Below, piece after piece: positions 7,301 through 11,958 of a DNA stretch of 11,958 nucleotides. Made by a program: the position numbers and the translations under genes. Where the stretch lies: the NCBI GenBank assembly GCA_016185875.1, contig JACPMS010000084.1, forward strand, positions 1 through 11,958, read 5' to 3'. The stretch comes from Candidatus Woesearchaeota archaeon. Its GTDB lineage: Archaea > Nanobdellota > Nanobdellia > Woesearchaeales > GW2011-AR4. Numbering within the stretch: the stretch's first letter is position 1; each line of letters begins with the position of its first letter. The notes under the pieces are model-generated. The model searched no databases. It saw only the letters and a program-made list of their open reading frames with translations, and was not told the DNA's origin.

Positions 7301-8066
7301 AAAACTTAGAAGGTTGTGCTGTACCCTGCCTAAATCTAAATACTAATAATGCAAAGACAACTATAACCAATATTATTACTAATGCGCCAAAGTATCCTGA
7401 TTGAAGTGCAAAATACTGTTGGATACGTAAATAGTATACATTAGCAACTTGATTTATGGCGAAAATTAAGACAAACGATAGTACAAATCTGACTACATGC
7501 TTTTTTGATAAGTCATAAAACATACTAAATACCAAAAATATAAAAATAACAGACGATGTCATAACAGCTGCCCAAGTTGTGTTTAGAACTCCTGAAAGAT
7601 CAAATTTAAACCCAGCATATGGGGGACCTATATATTGGCCTATGTCTATTATTGCTATATTTGTAAATGGAATAGTAATAACTGATGGCAACAAGTCTAT
7701 TATCCATATAATAAAAGCAAATGCTATAAAAAAATAGGTACTGTCCTCTTTCTTGACACCAGACCAAAAGCCCCAGAAAATTAGGATAATAAACAGCAAA
7801 AATAAAAGTCCTTGCAAAATAAACAAAACTGTTACTTTTAAATAGCCTTTAATCCATAAATAAGACCCTACAAAAAAAAGGATAGTAATAAGCCATAACC
7901 AAAATCTGCTGCTTTTTGCTGTATTTACTGTTAGATTAATAGCTCTGTTTATAAATGCATCTTCTGCCCTAGTCATTAATTGATTTTTTGTATTTCTAAG
8001 TGCTTGGAATCTGCCTGTCGGATTTGGTGTTTGTCCTGCTGGATTTCCCGTAATTCCATTAGTCAT
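4392..8066 (-). CDS. Polytopic membrane protein with lytic transglycosylase (SLT) and fibronectin type III domains
   Basis: A 1224-residue membrane-bound enzyme; exact role unknown. Residues 1-50 are a hydrophilic N-terminus. About 12-13 hydrophobic segments fill 55-437. A beta-rich ectodomain (about 450-710) follows, then a Cys-rich stretch with two twin CX3C modules (739-755, 777-792) and another beta stretch (about 810-885). An SLT fold (about 903-1083) shows the catalytic Glu in S-L-I-E-S-G-W (E919), S-V-G-M-M-Q-I (958-964), N-I-Q-M-G-I (987-992), A-Y-N-G (1039-1042) and Y-V-E-R-V (1075-1079), with a third twin CX3C insert at 1051-1068. An FN3 domain (about 1124-1214, with V-S-W and Y-Y-Y-R-I-T-A-Y) ends the protein. 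Family knowledge: SLT domains cleave the MurNAc-GlcNAc bond of murein. Start: GAGG lies 4 nt before the ATG. SLT and FN3 assignments are secure; substrate and partners are inferred. Confidence 0.93.
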   Translation of the reverse strand: MTNGITGNPAGQTPNPTGRFQALRNTKNQLMTRAEDAFINRAINLTVNTAKSSRFWLWLITILFFVGSYLWIKGYLKVTVLFILQGLLFLLFIILIFWGFWSGVKKEDSTYFFIAFAFIIWIIDLLPSVITIPFTNIAIIDIGQYIGPPYAGFKFDLSGVLNTTWAAVMTSSVIFIFLVFSMFYDLSKKHVVRFVLSFVLIFAINQVANVYYLRIQQYFALQSGYFGALVIILVIVVFALLVFRFRQGTAQPSKFFGIGFGVPATIIALFLMFGLFGKDNAFKTLQFNYVNYIFLALIIFMFIAFFFLKDKFAGTDMASYPTYIFMAFVFSFFWVNIGWIRNIRADLHVLYILIFGFGYIARLEKENPAFWHILIPGLIIADFYGYGLLWNSGIEVFKFIPMLVLFVLFYCYLRAESTYALASLFFVLGIFLIFTIQSIGVEATSIQFEAIRGADYKDFYSQFKDKLTELIESRLDIATAGLYRGNVEKNRYESLGVYFSNLRAADPKFYTDEPITVWGSIRSKTYQDAVIINFSCYRWKDNKKIRADKIIPDIKFPIFTLEEVDTECTFLPPKKEEKDKEIKPGQNIITFSAEYNFGTDAYIKAYFMDRDRFRAYSRENLDPLTELGIKDKKPAAVHTNGPVEIGLDVGQLPITVSEGYAVKPAIGITLTNRKEIQDKDKRIISRWDGKIKNITELILLTPPGVELPDIKSCSAEKNSVERLKCPCSMPFVEYDSTKCKRTCDDTVYKPCVDACSNAFKKDDTEDPHSVEIKLSNCINECSITNKNCEKECDFLFEVGEGEGPTKEKYNGYALDVGSLEFKDLNKDIDKHRSFVCRFDTKPKKLLDDTPITTRYFRVRARYNYLLENSVTINVESLPVEVISTVPEPLVKIPLEFQPGADIWLQGFRPDLIAALSLIESGWRHCCSESGKNYWHNCKKSDELYCGSEQILTSYDKSSVGMMQINKKHESLASSVCNGKTIYDRDCNIQMGIKILRDNYDKYKGGIPPSLLAKYCPPSVQPERYRKYSNYKGVEAALRAYNGLGCRPEAKCEKACKDSKDKSKCIQNCVDGTVNYVERVIDKYNKIKDGVIVDNSGIRSIISSEDVPSQSTEDETASVGSTQKPLPPTNARAVDTPNTGKSITVSWSASPTPSVRYLVYRYKQQTGESTASYDSAETKYVDKNVEDEVNYYYRITAYSDVAESNYAETPVVKSVDDTAIFVPLG

Positions 8067-8127
8067 TTTTCCTCAATATAACAACATCTAAAGAATTCTT
8101 CCCAATCCACCTCTTGTTTTTAAGCAA

Positions 8128-8138
8128 TTTAATATAAT
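8128..8138 (-). promoter_or_regulatory. Candidate TATA box of the SLT gene
   Basis: ATTATATTAAA on the bottom strand lies about 60-70 nt upstream of the ATG at 8066. It would give a leader of roughly 35-40 nt that includes the GAGG ribosome binding site (8074-8071). The region is generally AT-rich, so the exact box is uncertain. Confidence 0.35.
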
Positions 8139-8287
8139 AAGATAGGTATGGTTTGTTGTTTTTGATTATTTGATTTAATGAGTTTTTTAGTTAATGCGTT
8201 TTAAATTAATGTTTTTATTAATAATCTGTCAAAAACCACCTGTCAAAGACTGGTGGCATGGTTATGCAATGGTAAACATTGCGTGGT

Positions 8288-8327
8288 TTTGGACACCACA
8301 AAATTCCGCTTATTTGTGGTGTCCAAA
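8288..8327. repeat. Perfect 15-bp inverted repeat with a 10-nt loop
   Basis: Arms TTTGGACACCACAAA (8288-8302) and TTTGTGGTGTCCAAA (8313-8327) are exact reverse complements around the loop ATTCCGCTTA. A perfect stem of this length with GC-containing arms is unlikely by chance in an AT-rich gap, and it is the strongest palindrome noticed in the window. Confidence 0.9.
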
Positions 8328-8355
8328 TTCCATGCAATATTTAGCTATATGTAAA

Positions 8356-8376
8356 CCACTTATGAAACATAAGTGG
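8356..8376 (-). terminator. 9-bp hairpin just downstream of the pilin-like gene; possible terminator
   Basis: CCACTTATG/CATAAGTGG with a 3-nt loop begins 11 nt after the stop of the pilin-like gene (8388) in its direction of transcription. Its position suits a 3'-end stability or termination element, but only a short T-run follows on the bottom strand. It also takes part in the larger set of hairpins in this gap. Confidence 0.4.
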
Positions 8377-8387
8377 AATTTTGATGT

Positions 8388-9557
8388 TTAAACTAATTCA
8401 ATTCTCAACTCAGCTACTTCCATGTCCTCCAATGGCTCAAATCTTAAAAAATTATTTCCTTCTGAAACTTTGCTGTTAATGTTCTTTGTAAATGTTGTTT
8501 TGTCAGTCTCTATGGTTTCCACATGCCCGTTTACATCAAGCTTTGCCCTTTTCTGCTTCTTGTCATCAATAAATTTGATTGCAACTTCAACATCTTGGTC
8601 TCCACTTCTTATTTTTCTAAATGCGTCTGGTGTTACCTCAAAGAAGTATGTCTTTACGCTGGGCTCCTTGAATTCCAAAGCGATTTTTATCTGCTCAACA
8701 GAGTAGCTGCCTTTGTTCGTCTTGAATATTATGTTGTTCTCGCCATCATTTAAAGCGCTCTTTGGTATGCTTTGCTTGTAGACATTATTGCAGACTGGGA
8801 CAGAGGAAAACAGCTTCTTATTGTTGATAAATACATCCAAAGCTCCTACATCATTTACATTGCTGCAGTAAGGTATGAATTTAAGCGTTGCCTTGTCCAT
8901 GCTTGAAAACTCAGATTCGCTCAGAGTAAAGATGTTAGTGCTTTCCTGCTTGCTTGTGTCAGTTATGTCTCCGACAATCTTGACATTCTCCAGGCTGTAC
9001 TCGTTTGTTGTCCAGAACTGCATTCCCACAGAAGAAACGCTGAACTCCAGGGAATTCTTTTTTCCAAGAAGCTTTTTGTCCAGCTTTACAGGCTCTATGA
9101 CTTCACTCGTCAGCTCATTCTCAAAAACATTGGCCCCATTAAGCTTAATCGCTAAAACTCCCTTTCTTTTTTTTGCTGTAAATGAAGCAACAGCATTGTC
9201 TGTATTGTCAGGGTCTTCCAGCTCAAAGTCTATTACCTTTGTTTTCTTGTCAAACCACCCATTCCTTACAATAAAGGGGTTTATTTTTTCAAGCTCTTTT
9301 GCATTTGTTGTTTCAACCAAAAATATGTTTGAAATGCTCTTTTCATCTTCCAAGCCTTGTGATACGCTCAATTTGCCGGGAAATGCCTTCAGCAGAACAT
9401 TTGAGTTGTCTTCCCCAGTTGCTGTTTTTGATGTTTTTTCCTCTACAAGCTTTTCCCTTTCAGAGCTTGGCAAAAATACAATATAAAGAATAATCAACCC
9501 AGCAATTATTGCGACTAAAACAGCAGCATTCATCCCGGATTGGGCTTTCTTTTGCAT
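8388..9557 (-). CDS. Pilin-like secreted protein with three beta modules
   Basis: Function unknown; 389 residues. The N-terminus MQKKAQSGMN followed by an uninterrupted hydrophobic helix (10-30) has the form of an archaeal type IV pilin (class III) signal: Lys-Lys, a small residue at the cleavage site (K-K-A|Q), then the helix. A PibD/EppA-type peptidase would be expected to process it. The rest is three roughly 90-residue repeats (about 105-197, 203-296, 301-389), each with an L-x-V-x-x-N-[GN] strand, a N-x-[LI]-x-F strand and a final I-x-[LV]/I-A-L-E-F-like strand; a jelly-roll or carbohydrate-binding-like fold is possible but unproven. Module 2 has Cys221 and Cys246, a possible disulfide. 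Start: AGGTG (9567-9563) lies 5 nt before the ATG. It is much longer than ordinary pilins, so it may be an adhesin or minor pilin. Confidence 0.85.
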   Translation of the reverse strand: MQKKAQSGMNAAVLVAIIAGLIILYIVFLPSSEREKLVEEKTSKTATGEDNSNVLLKAFPGKLSVSQGLEDEKSISNIFLVETTNAKELEKINPFIVRNGWFDKKTKVIDFELEDPDNTDNAVASFTAKKRKGVLAIKLNGANVFENELTSEVIEPVKLDKKLLGKKNSLEFSVSSVGMQFWTTNEYSLENVKIVGDITDTSKQESTNIFTLSESEFSSMDKATLKFIPYCSNVNDVGALDVFINNKKLFSSVPVCNNVYKQSIPKSALNDGENNIIFKTNKGSYSVEQIKIALEFKEPSVKTYFFEVTPDAFRKIRSGDQDVEVAIKFIDDKKQKRAKLDVNGHVETIETDKTTFTKNINSKVSEGNNFLRFEPLEDMEVAELRIELV

Positions 9558-9562
9558 TATTG

Positions 9563-9567
9563 CACCT
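9563..9567 (-). promoter_or_regulatory. Shine-Dalgarno site of the pilin-like gene
   Basis: AGGTG on the bottom strand, 5 nt before the ATG at 9557, fixes the start codon directly in front of the KKAQ signal. Confidence 0.7.
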
Positions 9568-9612
9568 TTTTTAATAGATTTGGTTAACTACTCTTGAGAA
9601 ATTAACATAAAC

Positions 9613-9622
9613 ATATTTAAAT
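9613..9622. promoter_or_regulatory. Palindromic TATA element between divergent genes
   Basis: ATATTTAAAT contains the palindrome ATTTAAAT and could seat the TATA-binding protein in either direction. On the bottom strand it would give the pilin-like gene a leader of about 30 nt. On the top strand it would give Pelota a leader of about 50 nt. Confidence 0.4.
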
Positions 9623-9626
9623 GTTG

Positions 9627-9671
9627 CGGAAAACCTTGTTTTCCGAAACCGGAAAAAGCGATAGCTTTTTC
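9627..9671. repeat. Overlapping hairpins upstream of Pelota
   Basis: Four arms: A CGGAAAAC (9627-9634), B GTTTTCCG (9638-9645), C CGGAAAA/GAAAAAGC (9650-9656/9652-9659) and D GCTTTTTC (9664-9671). A pairs perfectly with B (8 bp) and C with D (8 bp), but B can pair instead with C (7 bp). The arms are exact. A regulatory role is speculative: it could be an operator or a leader switch. Confidence 0.6.
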
Positions 9672-9695
9672 TATGTTTTTATTTTAATATAGGAT

Positions 9696-10742
9696 ATGAA
9701 ACTTCTCTACTCTAACCTTAAAAGGGGAGAGGTAAAGGTATTGACTCAAAATCTTGATGACTTGTGGTACTTGAGCACCATAGTCGAGCCAAAAGACACT
9801 GTCAAAGGCAAAACCCTAAGGAAGATAAAACCCCAAGCAAGCGAAGAAAAATCAAAAGAAGCTGTAAAAAAGCCTGTTTTCATAAAGCTCGAAGTTGAAA
9901 GGGTGGAGTTCAGCAAATATACAAACATATTAAGGATGTCTGGTGTAATAAAAGAGGCTCCTGAAGAAGTGCCTTTAGGGGAATATCACACATTCAATAT
10001 TGATGACAACACTGCAATTACAATAATAAAAGAAAACTGGCTTAAGTACCAGCTTGACAAGCTTAAAGAGGCATGCTCAGAAAAAAAATCCTCATTGCTT
10101 ATATGCGTCCATGACAGGGAGGAGGCGTATTTTGCCTTATTCAGGAAATACGGCTATGAAATCCTGGCTCATATCCAAGGGGAAGTTCAAAAGAAAAGGG
10201 AAGAAAACATAAAGAAGGAAAACTTTTATTTAAGTGTTATAAAAAAATTAAATGAATACATTGAAAGACACAAGATAAAGCAAGTGATTTTGGCAAGCCC
10301 TGCATTCTGGAAAGAAGACTTGATGAAAGAAATAAAAGACAATGAGTTAAAACAGAAGATAATTCTTGCAACCTGCTCTTCAGCAACAAAAAACGGCATA
10401 GAAGAGGTTATAAAAAGGCCAGAGGTGAGGGAAGCTTTGAAGCAGGAGAGAACAGCAAAGGAAATCAACAAAGTAGAGGAGTTATTTAAGGAAATTGCAA
10501 AAAGCAACCTTGCTGTTTATGGAATGAAAGAAACAGAGAATGCATCATTAATTGGCGCTGTAAAGGAGCTTTTAATAACTGACAGCTTCATACAAAAATC
10601 AAGAAGCGAAAATTTTTACAATAATGTTGAAAACATGATGAAAATTGTTGACAGGACAAAAGGAGATGTTGAGATAATAAGCTCTGAGCATGAGGGTGGC
10701 AAAAGGCTTGCAGCTATTCTAAGGTTTAAGCTGAATTATTAA
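9696..10742 (+). CDS. pelA: mRNA surveillance / ribosome rescue factor Pelota
   Basis: Archaeal Pelota (Dom34), a structural relative of release factor 1 that enters the empty A site of stalled ribosomes with aEF1A and works with ABCE1 to split them. At 348 residues it has the usual archaeal length. The N-terminal Sm-like domain (1 to about 125) shows the family opening (M-K-L-L...R-G-E-V-K-V-L, D-D-L-W-Y-L, T-x-R-K-I). The central domain (about 130-255) includes L-L-I-C-V-H-D-R-E-E-A. The C-terminal domain (about 265-348) has A-V-Y-G-M, G-A-V-K-E-L-L-I-T-D, I-I-S-S-E-H-E-G-G and A-A-I-L-R-F, with the usual Gly-rich turn before AAILRF shortened to G-G-K-R-L. No strong Shine-Dalgarno site precedes it: AGGAT directly abuts the ATG, so initiation may be leaderless or leader-poor. 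It is transcribed divergently from the surface block. Confidence 0.95.
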   Translation: MKLLYSNLKRGEVKVLTQNLDDLWYLSTIVEPKDTVKGKTLRKIKPQASEEKSKEAVKKPVFIKLEVERVEFSKYTNILRMSGVIKEAPEEVPLGEYHTFNIDDNTAITIIKENWLKYQLDKLKEACSEKKSSLLICVHDREEAYFALFRKYGYEILAHIQGEVQKKREENIKKENFYLSVIKKLNEYIERHKIKQVILASPAFWKEDLMKEIKDNELKQKIILATCSSATKNGIEEVIKRPEVREALKQERTAKEINKVEELFKEIAKSNLAVYGMKETENASLIGAVKELLITDSFIQKSRSENFYNNVENMMKIVDRTKGDVEIISSEHEGGKRLAAILRFKLNY

Positions 10743-10747
10743 CACAA

Positions 10748-10797
10748 CCTTTAAAAATATTTTATGGTTTATAGCTTAACATTTTAAAAAAGAGGTG
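10748..10797 (+). promoter_or_regulatory. Promoter and ribosome binding site of acsA
   Basis: CTTTAAAAATATTTTA, just after the Pelota stop, resembles a TATA region about 45-50 nt upstream of the next ATG. GAGGTG (10792-10797) is a strong Shine-Dalgarno site but is only 3 nt from the ATG at 10801, closer than usual. No better start codon is seen downstream. Confidence 0.5.
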
Positions 10798-10800
10798 CAT

Positions 10801-11958
10801 ATGCCGGAATTCATAGATTCAATCCTGAAAGAGGACAGAATTTTCTATCCTTCTCACGAATTCAGCAGAAAGTCCCACATTAAAAAAATACAGGAATACT
10901 CAAGGCTCTACAAAAAATCAATAGAAAATCCAGAGGCTTTTTGGGCGGAAAAGGCACTGCAATTGGACTGGTTCAGGAAATGGGATATTGTATTTAGAAA
11001 TGACATGGGCTTTTTCAAGTGGTTCGAAGGAGGCTACTTAAATGTCTGCCATAACTGCTTGGACCGAATTGTAAAATCCGGAAAGAAAAATAAGATTGCA
11101 TTGATTTGGGAGCCAGAATCTGGCAAGGGCAAAGCATACACTTACGGGCAATTATTAAAAGAAGTATGCAGGTTTGCAAATGTCCTTAAGAAGCTAGGGG
11201 TTAAAAGAGGCCAAGTTGTTGAAATATACCTTCCTATGATTCCAGAGCTGCCGATTGCAATGCTTGCGTGCGCCAGAATAGGCGCTATACACTCAGTTGT
11301 TTTTGCTGGCTTTAGCTTTGATGCATTAAAGGACAGGATACAGGACTCAAAAGCAGAATTGCTGATAACAGCAGATGGAAGTTTCAGGAACGGAAAGATA
11401 TATCCGCTTAAGGACAATGCTGATTCTGCCTTGAAGGAATGCCCATCAATTAAAAATATGATTGTTGTTAAAAGGACAAGCAATAATGTTAATATGCTAG
11501 ATAAAAGGGACCGCTGGTGGCACGAACTGATAAATGAAAAAGATATAAATGATTTTTGCGAGCCTGAAAGCATGCATTCAGAGGAGTCTTTGTTTATTCT
11601 GTACACAAGCGGCACAACAGGCAAGCCAAAAGGGATTCTGCATACCCAGGCAGGCTACTTGCTTTTTGCTTATCAGACTTTCAGATGGATTTTTGACATA
11701 AAGGATGATGACATTTATTTCTGCACAGCAGACATTGGATGGATTACAGGCCATTCTTATATTGTTTACGGGCCGTTGGCAAATGCAGCAACTGTTGTTA
11801 TGTATGAAGGCTCACCCACATTTCCAAAGCCGGATAGGTTCTGGCGCATAGTTGAAAAGCATAAAGTTACAATTTTTTATACTGCTCCAACTGCAATAAG
11901 GGCTCTTGCAAAAGAAGGGGATGACTGGCCTATGAAATGCAGCTTAAGCAGCTTGAGA
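10801..11958 (+). CDS. acsA: AMP-forming acetyl-CoA synthetase (5' part, runs off the window)
   Basis: Activates acetate with ATP and CoA to acetyl-CoA, AMP and pyrophosphate through an acetyl-adenylate. The frame is open from the ATG at 10801 to the window end: 386 residues, against about 640-660 for the family, so the C-terminal lid domain with the catalytic Lys is missing. The N-terminal acetyl-CoA-synthase domain (F-W-A-E near 42-45, F-K-W-F-E-G-G) is present. The adenylation core shows V-V-F-A-G-F-S, L-I-T-A-D, the W-W-H-E-L-I element, the phosphate-binding loop YTSGTTGKPKG (268-278), T-A-D-I-G-W-I-T-G-H, P-T-F-P-K-P-D-R-F-W and Y-T-A-P-T-A-I-R. The last two stretches are typical of acetyl/propionyl-CoA synthetases rather than longer-chain relatives. 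Propionate use cannot be excluded. Its own ribosome binding site separates it from pelA. Confidence 0.93.
   Translation, partial: MPEFIDSILKEDRIFYPSHEFSRKSHIKKIQEYSRLYKKSIENPEAFWAEKALQLDWFRKWDIVFRNDMGFFKWFEGGYLNVCHNCLDRIVKSGKKNKIALIWEPESGKGKAYTYGQLLKEVCRFANVLKKLGVKRGQVVEIYLPMIPELPIAMLACARIGAIHSVVFAGFSFDALKDRIQDSKAELLITADGSFRNGKIYPLKDNADSALKECPSIKNMIVVKRTSNNVNMLDKRDRWWHELINEKDINDFCEPESMHSEESLFILYTSGTTGKPKGILHTQAGYLLFAYQTFRWIFDIKDDDIYFCTADIGWITGHSYIVYGPLANAATVVMYEGSPTFPKPDRFWRIVEKHKVTIFYTAPTAIRALAKEGDDWPMKCSLSSLR

Larger units (their letters stand above)
8226..8387 (+). ncRNA. Hairpin-rich intergenic element; candidate structured RNA
   Basis: The 321-nt gap 8067-8387 has no supportable protein gene, but its distal half is densely palindromic. 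In order: CCACC/GGTGG (8236-8240/8252-8256), ATGCAATG/CATTGCGT (8264-8271/8277-8284, one G.U pair), a perfect 15-bp stem (8288-8302/8313-8327, 10-nt loop) and a perfect 9-bp stem (8356-8364/8368-8376, 3-nt loop). The loop of the 15-bp hairpin can also pair with the 3' arm of the last one. Where pairs are imperfect they are G.U if the top strand is transcribed but A.C if the bottom strand is, which favours a top-strand RNA. No promoter is clear. Alternatives are a remnant of a hairpin-ended mobile element or a compound 3' UTR/terminator of the pilin-like gene. Confidence 0.35.

Noticed and set aside
8205..8247. Bacterial-type -35/-10 promoter (TTGACA on the bottom strand, duplicated as TTTGACAG)
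   Set aside because: The other genes point to an archaeon, which uses TATA/BRE promoters; the repeated word is more likely part of the hairpin element.
8226..8387. CRISPR array or tRNA gene in the hairpin-rich gap
   Set aside because: There is no regular repeat-spacer spacing, and no T-arm consensus or cloverleaf could be found.
8194..8391. A 65-codon top-strand open frame across the hairpin region
   Set aside because: It is made of the palindromic arms, has no ribosome binding site, and overlaps the end of the pilin-like gene; the repeats explain the open frame better than a protein.
8875..9486. A 203-codon top-strand open frame opposite the pilin-like gene
   Set aside because: The opposite frame has a pilin signal, ribosome binding site and internal repeats; this one is low-complexity Ser/Phe/Leu-rich antisense.
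11142..11624. A 160-codon bottom-strand open frame inside the acetyl-CoA synthetase gene
   Set aside because: It is the complement of a clear, motif-rich coding region and has no signal of its own.

Overview
The window looks archaeal. It carries a clamp-loader small subunit (RfcS), the ribosome-rescue factor Pelota, archaeal TATA boxes (for example TATATAAA on the bottom-strand leaders at 2109-2116 and 3318-3326), GGTG-type Shine-Dalgarno sites and a type IV pilin-like signal peptide. The AT-rich, compact layout and the many lipoprotein and polytopic surface genes of unknown function suggest a DPANN archaeon of the Woesearchaeota/Pacearchaeota kind. That placement is inference; no rRNA is present to confirm it.

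Layout. 1-43 (+): last 13 codons of an unidentified upstream gene. 97-1059 (+): RfcS. 1056-9557 (all on the - strand): a surface-protein block. Read in transcription order it holds a pilin-like secreted protein with three beta modules (9557-8388), a 321-nt hairpin-rich gap (8387-8067), a 1224-residue polytopic membrane protein whose outer part ends in a lytic-transglycosylase (SLT) domain and a fibronectin type III domain (8066-4392), and three tandem paralogous lipoproteins (4374-3331, 3291-2161, 2069-1056). The middle lipoprotein is cut in two by one in-frame TAA. 9696-10742 (+): Pelota. 10801-11958 (+): AMP-forming acetyl-CoA synthetase, running off the end.

How it may work together. Core genes flank the surface block on both sides. 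Within the block, the SLT protein is followed 17 nt later by a lipoprotein with a strong ribosome binding site, so those two are probably co-transcribed. The lipoproteins share a two-part beta architecture and a C-Y-x-Y-x-T...C motif. The ectodomain between the membrane part and the SLT domain of the large protein appears to have the same layout. The working idea is an undescribed envelope or attack/attachment assembly: a membrane-anchored murein-cleaving-type enzyme with disulfide-stapled helical hairpins, accompanied by lipid-anchored relatives of its own ectodomain and by a pilin-like protein. An archaeon has no bacterial murein of its own, so the target of the SLT domain is the main question.
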